A stretch of 64,000 nucleotides of DNA from Candidatus Polarisedimenticolia bacterium (GCA_036001465.1 DASYUH010000022.1:1-64000), one strand, 5' to 3'. Positions 1 to 9,051 are shown, counted from the stretch's first letter. Notes: a model not told the origin generated them from the letters alone. Made by a program: numbers and translations.

Positions 1-213
1 GCGCACGACAATCGCATCTGCGCGTGCCACTTCCACCACGACCTGGGAGAGCACGGCTTGCTGGCGTCCTGCCGCGGCAAGGCGCCCCTCGGCATCCTGT
101 GGAGGCTCGGGAAGAAGGACCTCGGGGTCTGGTACCGCAACGAGCGGAGGGTTGTCGCGCCAACAAGTGGATCAGCGGACGGATCGCACTCGCGCGCAAT
201 GCGATCCGAATGA
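1..213 (+). CDS. HNH endonuclease, C-terminal fragment (cut by window edge)
   Basis: The frame is open from base 1 to a TGA at 211-213, giving 70 residues with no start in the window. The pattern C-x-C-H-F-H-H followed by H-G seven residues later resembles the metal-binding end of HNH nucleases, and the following stretch ending in WYRNERR resembles C-termini I remember from bacterial HNH proteins. The upstream part, with the first catalytic His, lies outside the window, so activity cannot be judged. The last 20 residues are low complexity. Assignment rests on this short motif only. Confidence 0.55.
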   Translation, partial: AHDNRICACHFHHDLGEHGLLASCRGKAPLGILWRLGKKDLGVWYRNERRVVAPTSGSADGSHSRAMRSE

Positions 214-233
214 ACCCCGGCGAGAAGTCCCGG

Positions 234-1367
234 CTAGCGCCGCTCCGCGGGACCGTACGTTTCGATTCTCCCGTCCACGCGCACCGTCTCGATGAAGAGG
301 TTCTTGCTGCTGCGGTGCTTGGGGATGAAGAACTCGTAGGTGTGCGACGCGCCGGTGATGCACTCTTCGCACGGCACCGGCACGACGGTCATCCGGGTGC
401 GCGCCCCCAGATCGTCGATGCTCACGACGTTGAACCCCTCGATGTCGGTCTCCCCGACGGTCGTCCAGCGGATGACCGCCGATCCCCGTCCGATCGAGCC
501 GGTGTGATCGACCACGATGTCCGTCACGCGCTGCCGGCACGCGTCGATCGGCACGCCGCAGGCGGGAGCGTACGCGACGCTTTGCGGAATGGATCGCGAG
601 CGCCAGACCAGTGTCGCGTCGCCCGAGCCGGGATCCACCCTGAAGACGTGCATCTGTTCCACTTCGAAATTGCGCAGGACGATGAGGTACAGCGTCCCGT
701 CCGGCGAGAAGAAGAGATCCTGCGGCCCGTCGGTCTCGGGGAGGGTGAGCCTCGAGACGAAGGTGAACGTGCCGGTGTAGGGGTCGAGCAGCCCGAGATC
801 GATCGGAACGAGTTCGACGTTGGAGTGCGCCACGGCGAAGAGCCGGCCGTCGGGGGCGTAGGCCGAGGCCGAGACGAGATTGATCTGCCGCCCGTCCTGA
901 TCGCGGAATCCACCCATGCCGTGCACCTGGCCGGTCTCCGGATCGAGCTCGTACGGGGCATTCCCCAGGCCGAAGAGGCGACCCTCGGGCGTGAACACCA
1001 GGTCGTACAAGATGATGTTGGCCGAGCTGGGATCGCGCAGCTCCGTGCCGCGACCGGTGCAGGTGTCCACCGTCATCAACGAGGAGATGGCGTTGTCCCA
1101 CACGAAGACCTGCCCGTCGGACGGCCGGGTCGCGATGGCGATCGGGTTGATGTTGCCGACGGGACCCACGATCGTGACGGTGCGACCGTCGAGATCGACG
1201 ACGCTCAGGCTGTCGGAGCCCGAATCGACCCCATAGAGGACCCGGCACGCATCTCCCGATTGGGCCCGGGCAGGCCGCGGCAGCGAGCCGAGGGCGGCGG
1301 CCACGATCAGCGCGGGGACGACGGCGCGCACGAGTGGGCGGATGCGGACCAGCGAATCGTTCGGCAT
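234..1367 (-). CDS. secreted beta-propeller-like protein of unknown function
   Basis: The 377-residue product starts at an ATG preceded by a strong Shine-Dalgarno (GGGAGG). It opens with a signal peptide: Arg-containing n-region, Ala/Leu core, cleavage near ARAQ at about residue 36. The body repeats short units of the type YGVDSGSDSL, F-x-P-D/E-G-R/T-L and DPxTG, as in six- or seven-bladed propellers such as NHL or SMP-30 relatives. The last 110 residues contain W-T-T-x-x-E-x-x-x-x-G-F-x-V, a pattern common in Fn3-like C-terminal domains of bacterial surface proteins. Export to periplasm or cell surface is inferred. The substrate is unknown. Confidence 0.7.
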   Translation of the reverse strand: MPNDSLVRIRPLVRAVVPALIVAAALGSLPRPARAQSGDACRVLYGVDSGSDSLSVVDLDGRTVTIVGPVGNINPIAIATRPSDGQVFVWDNAISSLMTVDTCTGRGTELRDPSSANIILYDLVFTPEGRLFGLGNAPYELDPETGQVHGMGGFRDQDGRQINLVSASAYAPDGRLFAVAHSNVELVPIDLGLLDPYTGTFTFVSRLTLPETDGPQDLFFSPDGTLYLIVLRNFEVEQMHVFRVDPGSGDATLVWRSRSIPQSVAYAPACGVPIDACRQRVTDIVVDHTGSIGRGSAVIRWTTVGETDIEGFNVVSIDDLGARTRMTVVPVPCEECITGASHTYEFFIPKHRSSKNLFIETVRVDGRIETYGPAERR

Positions 1368-1456
1368 CGACGACCTCCCTGGGTGGCGGAATTCCTGCCG
1401 GGAACGTACGCGGAGGAGGCCCGGGACGCAACGTCAATCGTCGAGGGGCGGCGCGG

Positions 1457-1529
<73 letters not shown>

Positions 1530-1548
1530 ACGTCCCTGCGCAACACTT

Positions 1549-1625
1549 TGGGGTGAGTGATGGGACTCGAACCCACGACAACCGGGGCCACAACCCGGGG
1601 CTCTACCACCTGAGCTACACTCACC
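1549..1625 (-). tRNA. tRNA-His (GTG)
   Basis: Minus-strand cloverleaf with acceptor GTGAGTG/CACTCAC. An encoded extra 5' G (G-1) faces discriminator C, the hallmark of tRNA-His. The anticodon loop TTGTGGC sits on a CCGGG/CCCGG stem and gives GTG. CCA is encoded and included in the interval. Confidence 0.96.
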
Positions 1626-1671
1626 GCATGTCGTCTCGGACCGCGCGTCCCGGGAAAATCATGAGGACGGG

Positions 1672-1747
<76 letters not shown>

Positions 1748-1826
1748 GTCTCTCCGTGGCCGGCCGCGCCCGTCGATCGCCACCCGGGAGCCGGTCATAT
1801 TACCATAGCGCCCCGCGGACCGATCG

Positions 1827-1851
1827 AGGAGCCTGTCGCAGGGGCATCCTA
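1827..1851. repeat. palindromic AGGAGCCTGTC element, copy A
   Basis: AGGAGCCTGTC at 1827-1837 is followed by a partial mirror ending in TCCTA. The terminal CTA (1849-1851) is the TAG stop of the minus-strand gene at 1849-2352. Related copies are at 10524, 28084, 39097, 41845 and 54800. Confidence 0.5.
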
Positions 1852-2352
1852 GGGCACGAGGAACGGGAAACTTCTCACCCGCCCGACGGAATCGGTCGCG
1901 ACCAGCGCGTGCGGGCCGCTCGAGAGTCCCTCGGCGGGGAGGACCACCTCGACCCGGCCGTCCCCCGCCCCGGTCCACGAGCCCTGCCAGATCTCCTTGC
2001 CTCCGGGCCCCAGGATCTTGAGCCGATACGGAGGACTGGCCGTCCGATCCCCCCCTCCGGGGGAAAAATCCAGACGGTACGCCCCGCCCGGTCCCGGGAG
2101 CGCCGTCAGGTGCGCCGGGTTCGGCCCGGCCATCAGTCCCTCGGCGCCGCGCTGCAGGACCACGATGGGCCCCGAGGCGTCCAGAGCGAGCGGCGCGGGC
2201 CGCGCCGGCGGGACCGTCCTCCTGCCGACGAGCCACGCGACCGGCACGAGCGCCGCGAGAATCAACGCCACGACCTGGAGCCCCAACCCTTGCGGGCGAT
2301 CCGGCGGCCGCGCGTCCTCTGGAGCCTGCATCCGTGCACCCGGGCCCGTCAT
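1849..2352 (-). CDS. small single-pass membrane protein, function unknown
   Basis: The 167-residue product lies between two tRNA genes on the same strand. It has one hydrophobic segment (about residues 25-42, GLQVVALILAALVPVAWLVG) after a short acidic/proline-rich N-terminus, so it is probably anchored with the C-terminus outside the cytoplasm. The rest is rich in Gly and Pro with beta-type repeats (YRLDFSPGGG, VEVVLPAEGL), like a small Ig-like fold. No family is recognised. The start is uncertain: Met8 (2331) is also possible and neither has a clear ribosome binding site. The stop codon is part of the palindromic repeat at 1827-1851. Confidence 0.55.
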   Translation of the reverse strand: MTGPGARMQAPEDARPPDRPQGLGLQVVALILAALVPVAWLVGRRTVPPARPAPLALDASGPIVVLQRGAEGLMAGPNPAHLTALPGPGGAYRLDFSPGGGDRTASPPYRLKILGPGGKEIWQGSWTGAGDGRVEVVLPAEGLSSGPHALVATDSVGRVRSFPFLVP

Positions 2353-2368
2353 GCGGGGACAAGCGAAA

Positions 2369-2398
2369 GCCCCGCCGCCCCTCGGAGGACGGCGGGGC
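2369..2398 (-). terminator. hairpin after the tRNA-Pro/tRNA-Arg pair
   Basis: The arms GCCCCGCCG (2369-2377) and CGGCGGGGC (2390-2398) are perfectly complementary around a 12-nt loop. On the minus strand the stem is followed by TTTCGCTTG, a poor U-tract, so termination may be partial. It sits just downstream of the Pro-Arg tRNA transcript and ahead of the small membrane-protein gene. Confidence 0.45.
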
Positions 2399-2411
2399 CC
2401 CGCGTCATGGA

Positions 2412-2488
2412 TGGCGCGCCTGAGAGGATTCGAACCTCCGACTCCCAGCTCCGGAGGCTGGTGCTCTGATCCGCTGAGCTACAGGCGC
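2412..2488 (-). tRNA. tRNA-Arg (CCG)
   Basis: Minus-strand cloverleaf with acceptor GCGCCTG/CAGGCGC. The anticodon stem CCAGC/GCTGG with loop CTCCGGA gives anticodon CCG. The T stem GGAGG/CCTCT has one wobble. CCA is encoded after discriminator G. Confidence 0.95.
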
Positions 2489-2540
2489 GTGATTCGCGAT
2501 CCCGGCCGGGGCGAAGGCGCCCTGGCGCCGGCCACGGCGT

Positions 2541-2617
2541 TGGTCGGGGCGAGTGGATTCGAACCACCGACCCTCTGCTCCCAAAGCAGATGCGCTACCA
2601 GGCTGCGCTACGCCCCG
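2541..2617 (-). tRNA. tRNA-Pro (TGG)
   Basis: Minus-strand cloverleaf with acceptor CGGGGCG/CGCCCCG and discriminator A. The anticodon stem TCTGC/GCAGA with loop TTTGGGA gives TGG. CCA is encoded. It is the first gene of the cluster. A -10-like TATAGA at 2630-2635 (minus strand) lies just upstream, with no recognisable -35. Confidence 0.96.
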
Positions 2618-2747
2618 AGGGACGGCATTCTATAACAACCGGCGGCGGAATGGGATTCGCCGGGCCTGAAACGGGCGCTGGAATGTCTGGCACGCGCCCC
2701 GTTTTGGTGGTATGAAATCACCAGGAGTCAACCCTTTGAAGAGGATC

Positions 2748-5700
2748 ATGCCCCTGCGCCGCCTTCCTGTCGCGGCATTCGTGTGCGCCCTCGCGGGCCT
2801 GGCTGCTCCAGTGGCGTTCGGCCAGACGAGCGGGGGTGTGCGGGGGACCGTCATCGACGACAACGGGCACCCCCTCCCGGGGGCCGTGGTCACCCTCAAG
2901 AACGAGCACCAGGCGTCGCCGGGCCGCGGCGCCGTGACCGGCTCCGCTGGGGAGTTCCAGATCGCGTCCCTGCCGCCGGCCGGGGACTATGCGCTGAGCG
3001 TGCGTCTTGCCGGCTTCGCCACCGTCACGCTCCACGACATCGAGGTGCCGCCCGGGCGATTCGTCAGCCTGCAAGTCGTCCTGCAGCCCGAGTCACGCCT
3101 GAGGGAGCGGGTCGAGGTGCGGGCCAAGCCGCACGTCGTCGACCTGGACGACACGACGATCGAATCGCGCTTCAGCTCGGAGTTCATCGAGGCCCTGCCG
3201 ATCCTGGGGCGGGACTACCAGGACATCCTGTCCCTGGCCCCGGGAGTCAGCGACGTGGACGGCGACGGCAATCCCAACATCCACGGGGCGCGGGACACCG
3301 ACGTCGTCACCCTGGTCGACGGCGTGTCGACCACCGACCCGCTCACCGGGAAGATCGGGGCGCAGCTCAACATCGAGTCGATCCAGGAGATCGAGATCAA
3401 GACCTCGGGCGCGACCGCCGAGTTCGGCCGGGCGCAGGGGGGTTTCGTCAACATCATCACCAAGTCGGGCGGGAACGAATTCAAGGGGACCTTCAAGTTC
3501 TTCTGGCGCGGATCGCTCCTCGACGGGGACGGAGCGGGATCGGACAGCCCGCGGCTGCACGCCGGAGTCGGCGAGGTCGGGATCCGGGACCTGCATTTCA
3601 ACGACTACCTGCCGTTCCTGTCCTTCGAAGGGCCGATCGTCCGCGACCGGGCCTGGTTCTTCATGGCGCACGAGTATGTGCACCTGGATGAGCCGGTGAA
3701 CGCGCTCAACACCGCCTTCGTCGCCGGGACCCGCGAGTTCCGGGAGTTCGCCAAGCTCACCTGGCAGGTGGCCGCGAACCAGCGGTTGTCGTTGTCGCTC
3801 AACTACGACCCTCAGGAATATTTGAACCGGGGGCTGAACAGCTTCTCCCGGGTCGAGAGCGGCTTCACCGACAAGGTCGGCGGCCCCATCCTGACCCTGA
3901 AGGCCGTGTCGATCCTGAATCCCTACGTGTCGCTGGAGACCTCGGTGTCGCATTTCGACGAGAGACCGGCGCGCACCCCGACGCTCGATCCCGACACGAA
4001 CCACAACGGCATCATGGCGATCGACTTCGACCGCGACGGGGAGCTCCAGGCCCGGGAGCGCGATCCGGGGGAGGACTTCGATCTCGACGGCGCGTTCGAC
4101 GTGCTTGAATTCACCGACGATCTCGACGGGGACGGCCGGATCGTACGACATGGGTGCGAGGGGGCGATGCGCGAGGACAAGGACTGCGACGGTCGCCTGG
4201 ACGTGGTCCCGGAGGACGTGAACCGCAACGGAATCCTGGACTCCGGCGAGGACAGGGACTACGACGGGAATCTCGACGCCGGCGACGAAGACCGGAACAG
4301 GGACGGTAACCTGAACGACACTCCGTTCCCCGCGACGCTCTACCCTTATGGCCGCCTCGCGCCGGTGGCGCCGGACCGCGACTACAGCCTCAACCAGAAG
4401 ACCGGCATCGTGAGCGGCCCGTTCTACCAGGACCTCTTCGACCGGCGCCGGCGCTTCACCTTCCGCCAGGACCTCTCCGCCTACCTGCCCGACGCGCGCG
4501 GCAGCCACGACGTGAAGGTCGGCCTGATCGCGGAGCGGGAAATGTTCGACCGTCGCGTCTCGTCGCGCGCCCTGCGCGCCCCCTACATGGTCGGCAAGAA
4601 GGGCTGCCCGCCCGTTCAGCAGGGGAACTTCGAGAAGCCCTGCGTGAGCACCGTGCGCGTTCTGATGGCCGCCGACAGCCCGGTCGACAACGGCGCGCTC
4701 GGCGTCACGGCGGGGATGTACGCCCAGGACAACTACAAGCCGGTCCCCAACCTGAGTCTCGGGCTGGGGCTCCGGTTCGAGCGCGAATCGGCCGACACAT
4801 TCGGCTTCTCCTACTTCGATCCGGCCCCGGAGCGTCTGCTCTTCAACCGCCTCAGGTCGATCGCCGGCCGGACGCCTGGAAGCTCCGGCCTCCAGGTCGA
4901 GGCGGACGAGATCCAGAGGTACGGAATGCTCGCGGATCCTCTCTACAACGGGATCGGAGGGCTCTCGACGATGCTCCTCCCCCTGCGGCGCTCGGTGGAG
5001 AGGGTGGCCCTGGGCCGGCTGACCCGGCCCCACACCTCGGTCGCCTTCACCTCGGCGGAGCTCCTCGGCCTCCTGCCCGAGATCTTCAGCGGCCAGGAGG
5101 TGGATCCGAGAAAGGCCCTGGAGTACGGCTTCCTGCCCCAGCAGCGCCAGAGTTTCCAGCTGACGAACCACAACCTCGCCCCGCGGCTCTCCGTCTCCTG
5201 GGACCCTCCGGCGGACGGGCGCACCAAGGTGTTCGCCTCCTGGGGGCGCTACTTCGACAAGCTCTTCCTGGGGACGATCGTCGGCGAGGAGGGGCCCGAC
5301 TTCCTGACCCGCTATTACCTGTATGACGCGTCCGGCCTCAACGGATCGATCCCGGACGCGAACCTGGGCAACGTGATCTCGAAGTCCCCTCCGTCGATCA
5401 CCCAGGTGGACCGCTCGCTGCAGACCCCCTTCAGCGACGAGCTGACCCTCGGGTTCGAGCGGGAGGTCGCCCCGGAGGTGGCCCTGTCCGTCACCTTCGT
5501 CGATCGGCGCTTCCGCAATCAGCTGCAGGACGTCGACGTGAATCATTCCCTGAGGCCCGACCCGGTGACCGGCGGGCCTGCCGACCGGCTCGGCCTCCCG
5601 CAATTCGCGCCGGGAACGTCCGGTCAGGACAACGCCCTGCCGCTCCCGGATGGCTTCCCCGATCTGTACGTCCACAACATCTTTTTCAATCAAGTCCTGC

Positions 5701-6356
5701 GGGTGGGGAATTACAACGAGGCGCGCTACCGCGCCATCGCGGTCGAGCTGCGCAGGCGTCTGGCCCGCCGCTGGGAGATGCAGGGGTCCTACACCTATTC
5801 GCGGGCGGTGGGGTCGGCCGAGGACTTCCAGTCGCGCCTCGGGAACGACCCGTCCACCGTCGAGACGGAGTTCGGATACCTGGACTACGATCAGCGCCAC
5901 GTCGTCAAGCTGAACGCCGCGATCCTGCTTCCACGCGACTGGCAGATCGGCGCCTCCGCGAGCTGGGCTTCCGGGCTCCCCTACTCCATCATCTCGCGCT
6001 TCTTCGCGCTCGACGACGCCAACTACCTCCAGTTCCGCACGCGCTACGGCTTCACCACCAAGGTCGACGGCAACTGGAGGTTCGTGCCGGTGCGCCGCAA
6101 CAGCCTGCGCAACCATGCGGTCCGCGACCTCAACTTCAGGGTCCGCAAGACCCTGCCCGTCGGCCGGAACGCCGGGGCCCTCTTCCTCGAGGTCTTCAAC
6201 GTCCTGAACACCGACGACCTGCGCATCTTCAATTACCTTCCCACCGAGGCCGACTCCTTCAATCCGAACGACCCGACCCCCCTGACGCGCCTGCAGCTGG
6301 ACGGCGTGCGCCGTTTCGGGCGCAGGATCCAGATGGGGTTTCAGTTCGAGTTCTAA
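2748..6356 (+). CDS. TonB-dependent receptor, Oar/CarboxypepD_reg type, with Asp-rich loop
   Basis: This 1202-residue outer-membrane receptor imports an unknown large substrate using TonB energy. A signal peptide ends near AFGQ (about residue 26). It is followed by a carboxypeptidase-regulatory-like domain (GVRGTVIDDNGHPLPGAVVT, about 30-115), a plug with the typical DVVTLVDGVSTTDP and QGGFVNIITKSGGNEF segments, and a beta-barrel ending in aromatic F (QFEF). An extracellular-loop-like insertion (about residues 414-525) is packed with D-x-D/N-x-D/N-G repeats like those of calcium-binding EF-hand, dockerin or thrombospondin-3 sequences. The ATG at 2748 is chosen because GAAGAGG lies 3-9 bases before it; 2712 is an in-frame alternative with a weak site. 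No partner TonB or ExbB genes are near. Confidence 0.9.
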   Translation: MPLRRLPVAAFVCALAGLAAPVAFGQTSGGVRGTVIDDNGHPLPGAVVTLKNEHQASPGRGAVTGSAGEFQIASLPPAGDYALSVRLAGFATVTLHDIEVPPGRFVSLQVVLQPESRLRERVEVRAKPHVVDLDDTTIESRFSSEFIEALPILGRDYQDILSLAPGVSDVDGDGNPNIHGARDTDVVTLVDGVSTTDPLTGKIGAQLNIESIQEIEIKTSGATAEFGRAQGGFVNIITKSGGNEFKGTFKFFWRGSLLDGDGAGSDSPRLHAGVGEVGIRDLHFNDYLPFLSFEGPIVRDRAWFFMAHEYVHLDEPVNALNTAFVAGTREFREFAKLTWQVAANQRLSLSLNYDPQEYLNRGLNSFSRVESGFTDKVGGPILTLKAVSILNPYVSLETSVSHFDERPARTPTLDPDTNHNGIMAIDFDRDGELQARERDPGEDFDLDGAFDVLEFTDDLDGDGRIVRHGCEGAMREDKDCDGRLDVVPEDVNRNGILDSGEDRDYDGNLDAGDEDRNRDGNLNDTPFPATLYPYGRLAPVAPDRDYSLNQKTGIVSGPFYQDLFDRRRRFTFRQDLSAYLPDARGSHDVKVGLIAEREMFDRRVSSRALRAPYMVGKKGCPPVQQGNFEKPCVSTVRVLMAADSPVDNGALGVTAGMYAQDNYKPVPNLSLGLGLRFERESADTFGFSYFDPAPERLLFNRLRSIAGRTPGSSGLQVEADEIQRYGMLADPLYNGIGGLSTMLLPLRRSVERVALGRLTRPHTSVAFTSAELLGLLPEIFSGQEVDPRKALEYGFLPQQRQSFQLTNHNLAPRLSVSWDPPADGRTKVFASWGRYFDKLFLGTIVGEEGPDFLTRYYLYDASGLNGSIPDANLGNVISKSPPSITQVDRSLQTPFSDELTLGFEREVAPEVALSVTFVDRRFRNQLQDVDVNHSLRPDPVTGGPADRLGLPQFAPGTSGQDNALPLPDGFPDLYVHNIFFNQVLRVGNYNEARYRAIAVELRRRLARRWEMQGSYTYSRAVGSAEDFQSRLGNDPSTVETEFGYLDYDQRHVVKLNAAILLPRDWQIGASASWASGLPYSIISRFFALDDANYLQFRTRYGFTTKVDGNWRFVPVRRNSLRNHAVRDLNFRVRKTLPVGRNAGALFLEVFNVLNTDDLRIFNYLPTEADSFNPNDPTPLTRLQLDGVRRFGRRIQMGFQFEF

Positions 6357-6409
6357 GGCTCCTGGAGCCGTCTCCTGATAGAATCCCGCCCCTCCGAGGG
6401 AGACCCTCA

Positions 6410-7492
6410 GTGAAGATCGGCATGCTTGGCTTCGCCAAGGTCGGAAAGACCACCCTGTTCAACATCCTGACCGGGGCGCACGTCACCGTCGACCGGTTCG
6501 CGTCCGGCAAGGTCGAGCCGAACGTCGGCGTCGCCAGGGTTCCCGAGCCGCGGCTCGACCGCCTGTCGGCCATGTTCAAGCCGAAGAAGACCACCTACGC
6601 GCACGTCGACTTCCTCGACATCCAGGGGCTTTCGAAGGGCGAGGCCGAGGCGGTCGACCTGAAGGAGATGCGCAACGTGGACGCCATCGCCCACGTGGTG
6701 CGCGCCTTCCGGGACGATGCCATCCCGCACAGCGAGGGCGCGATCGATCCGCGGCGCGACGTCGCCACGATGGAGACCGAGCTGATCCTGGCCGACCTCG
6801 ACGTGGCGCAGCGCCGCCTGGAACGCCTGGAGCTGAACATCAAGAAGGCGAAGAACAAGGACGACGAGCTGGAGCTGCCGGTCGTCAAGCGCTGCCTCGA
6901 GGGGCTGGAGCGCGAGAAGCCTATCCGCGAGCTCGACCTGTCCGAGGACGATCTCAAGAAAATCCGCGGGTTCGCCTTCCTGACCGCCAAGCCGATCCTG
7001 ATCGTCGTCAACCTGGACGAAGCGGACGTGCCCAAGATGGCCGGCTACGTCGAGGCCTTCGGGCTGGGGGACCTCGCCGCCCGTCCCCGCATGGCGCTGT
7101 GCGCCATCTCCGCCAGGCTGGAGGAGGAGATCGCCTCGCTCGAGGCCGCCGACGCGCGGGCCTTCCTGGACGATCTCGGCCTCCAGGAGCCGGCCCGGGA
7201 CCGGCTGATCTGGGCGGCGTTCGGCCTGCTCGGGCTCGTCCAGTTCTTCACCGTCGGCGAGGACGAGTGCCGCGCCTGGCCGGTGCGGCGCGGCGCCGCC
7301 GCCCCGCGCGCCGCCGGCACCATCCATTCCGACTTCGAGAAGGGGTTCATCCGCGCCGAGGTCGTGGCGTACGACGACCTCATCGCCACCGGCAGCATCG
7401 CGGCGGCGCGCGAGAAGGCGAAGCTGCGATCCGAGGGAAAGAGCTACGTCGTCCAGGACGGTGACGTCATCAACTTCCGCTTCAACGTCTGA
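6410..7492 (+). CDS. ychF: redox-regulated GTPase/ATPase YchF (Obg family)
   Basis: The 360-residue length matches YchF/OLA1. The P-loop is GFAKVGKTTL (residues 7-16), where most YchF proteins have LPNVGKSTL. Switch II is DIQG, and the G4 position reads NLDE, matching the family's NxxE in place of NKxD, which gives ATP preference. A helical coiled-coil insert lies around 125-200, and the C-terminal 85 residues are a TGS domain (FTVGEDECRAWPVRRG to GDVINFRFNV). It is ribosome-associated and implicated in stress responses in other bacteria. The GTG start follows GAGGGAGA, and a TAGAAT box lies at 6379-6384. The FAK substitution in the P-loop is unusual. Confidence 0.92.
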   Translation: MKIGMLGFAKVGKTTLFNILTGAHVTVDRFASGKVEPNVGVARVPEPRLDRLSAMFKPKKTTYAHVDFLDIQGLSKGEAEAVDLKEMRNVDAIAHVVRAFRDDAIPHSEGAIDPRRDVATMETELILADLDVAQRRLERLELNIKKAKNKDDELELPVVKRCLEGLEREKPIRELDLSEDDLKKIRGFAFLTAKPILIVVNLDEADVPKMAGYVEAFGLGDLAARPRMALCAISARLEEEIASLEAADARAFLDDLGLQEPARDRLIWAAFGLLGLVQFFTVGEDECRAWPVRRGAAAPRAAGTIHSDFEKGFIRAEVVAYDDLIATGSIAAAREKAKLRSEGKSYVVQDGDVINFRFNV

Positions 7493-7510
7493 GGGAGGGA
7501 GTCGCGCGCC

Positions 7511-8992
7511 TCAGGCGCCCCGGGCAAGCCCGATCACGGCCTCCGCCAGGACGTCCTCCTGTTCCTCGAGCACGGTGCGCAGGTCCAGGAGGACCCGGCC
7601 CCCCTCGATCCGCGCGATCACGGGGGTCGAGTGCGCTCGCAGGCGCTCCTCGACGGCGCGGGCCGACAGGCCGCGGGCGACGACCGAAACCAGGGTCGTC
7701 GGCAGCCCCTCTTCGGGCGCCGAGCCACCGCCCGGAACGGACATCCCCGGCACCACTTCGAGCGCCAGCGCCTCGCCGGCGCGCGCCGCGATCGTCTCCG
7801 CCAGCCGGCGCGCCCGCGTCCCCACCTCCTCGTACGTGGCGGTCACCATCCGCGCGACCGGCAGGTTCGTGGGGGCCGTGCCGCGGGCGTATTCCAGGAG
7901 GACCGCCTCGAGCGCCGCGTAGGTCGTCTTGTCCAGCCGCAGGGCCCGGCTGAGGGAGTTCTCCTTCATCCTCTTCACCAGACCGGGCCGGCCGACGAGG
8001 AGGCCCGCCTGCGGGCCGCCGAGCAGCTTGTCGCCGCTGAAACAGACGACGTCCGCGCCGTCCGCGAGGGCGTCGAAGACCGACGGCTCGTTCCGGATGC
8101 CGTGACGCGCCAGGTCGAGCAGGTTGCCGCTTCCCTGGTCCATGACCACCGGGATCCCGCGGCGCCGGCCGAGGGCCGCGACCTCCTTCAGCCCCGCCTG
8201 GGCGGTGAAGCCGACGATCCGGTAGTTGCTCGGGTGAACCTTGAGGATCAGTCCCGTCCGCGGACCCAGCGCCTTTTCGTAGTCCAGAAGGCGGGTCTTG
8301 TTGGTCGTGCCGACCTCCTTCATGATGGCGCCGCTCTTGCGCATCACGTCGGGGATGCGGAACGACCCGCCGATTTCCACCAGCTCGCCGCGCGACACGA
8401 CGACCTCCTTCCCCTCCGCGAGCGTGTTGAGGGCCAGGAGGACCGCCGCCGCGTTGTTGTTGACGACGTGGAACCCCCGCCCCGGGAAGAGCAGGGAGGC
8501 GACGCGGTCGAGGTGCGACGAGCGCGAGCCGCGCGAGCCCCGCGCCAGGTCGTACTCGAGCGTGGTGTAGGCGCGGGCCACCTCGACCATGCGGCGGGCG
8601 GCCGCCTCGGGCAGGATCGCCCGGCCCAGGTTGGTGTGCAGGACGACGCCCGTGGCGTTGATCACCGGGCGCATGCTCGAGGTCGTCCGCGCCCGCGCCT
8701 CGCGCTCGACCCAGCCCGGGAGAGCGTCCACCTCGGCCGCGAGCCCCGCGCCGTCGAGCTTCCGGCCCACGGTCCGGCGGCGCAGGTCCAGAAGGCGTTC
8801 CCGCACGAGGGAGGCGATCAAGGCCCGGCCGTGACGGGCCGCCGCCTCTTTCAGGTCCTCGCGCTCCATGACCGCATGGACCTGGGGGATGGACCGCGGC
8901 GCCGCCCGGACGGCCGTGCGTGCGCCTCCCCGGGAGCGCCCCCGGCCGGGCCCGGGAGCGGGCCTGCCGGACAAGGACCTGGACGACGGCAT
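7511..8992 (-). CDS. selA: L-seryl-tRNA(Sec) selenium transferase
   Basis: SelA converts Ser-tRNA(Sec) to Sec-tRNA(Sec) with selenophosphate, using pyridoxal phosphate. The 493-residue product has the N-terminal helical domain, then the fold-type-I core: VINATGVVLHTNLGRAIL, the GELVEIGGSFRIPDVM segment, and the PLP lysine in FSGDKLLGGPQAG. I chose the ATG at 8992 (GGAGG 12 bases upstream); a longer frame starts at 9061. Its presence implies selB, selD and tRNA-Sec elsewhere in the genome. None is in this window, and I found no obvious in-frame TGA selenoprotein here. A divergent promoter pair lies between this gene and the gene at 9184. Confidence 0.93.
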   Translation of the reverse strand: MPSSRSLSGRPAPGPGRGRSRGGARTAVRAAPRSIPQVHAVMEREDLKEAAARHGRALIASLVRERLLDLRRRTVGRKLDGAGLAAEVDALPGWVEREARARTTSSMRPVINATGVVLHTNLGRAILPEAAARRMVEVARAYTTLEYDLARGSRGSRSSHLDRVASLLFPGRGFHVVNNNAAAVLLALNTLAEGKEVVVSRGELVEIGGSFRIPDVMRKSGAIMKEVGTTNKTRLLDYEKALGPRTGLILKVHPSNYRIVGFTAQAGLKEVAALGRRRGIPVVMDQGSGNLLDLARHGIRNEPSVFDALADGADVVCFSGDKLLGGPQAGLLVGRPGLVKRMKENSLSRALRLDKTTYAALEAVLLEYARGTAPTNLPVARMVTATYEEVGTRARRLAETIAARAGEALALEVVPGMSVPGGGSAPEEGLPTTLVSVVARGLSARAVEERLRAHSTPVIARIEGGRVLLDLRTVLEEQEDVLAEAVIGLARGA

Positions 8993-9051
8993 CGGGATGA
9001 CTCGCCTCCGCGGCCCGGCGAGCACATTGTTGCAATCGCCCGGGGAGCGGC

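Noticed and set aside
2689-2706. TGGCACG sequence before the TonB receptor, resembling a sigma-54 -24 box
   Set aside because: The required GC of the -12 box at the right spacing is missing (CCGTT in place of TTGCA/T).
3093-6116. Very long open frame on the minus strand (about 1000 codons) opposite the TonB receptor
   Set aside because: It mirrors the codon positions of the receptor, has no recognisable domain and no ribosome binding site. It is a typical GC-rich antisense shadow.
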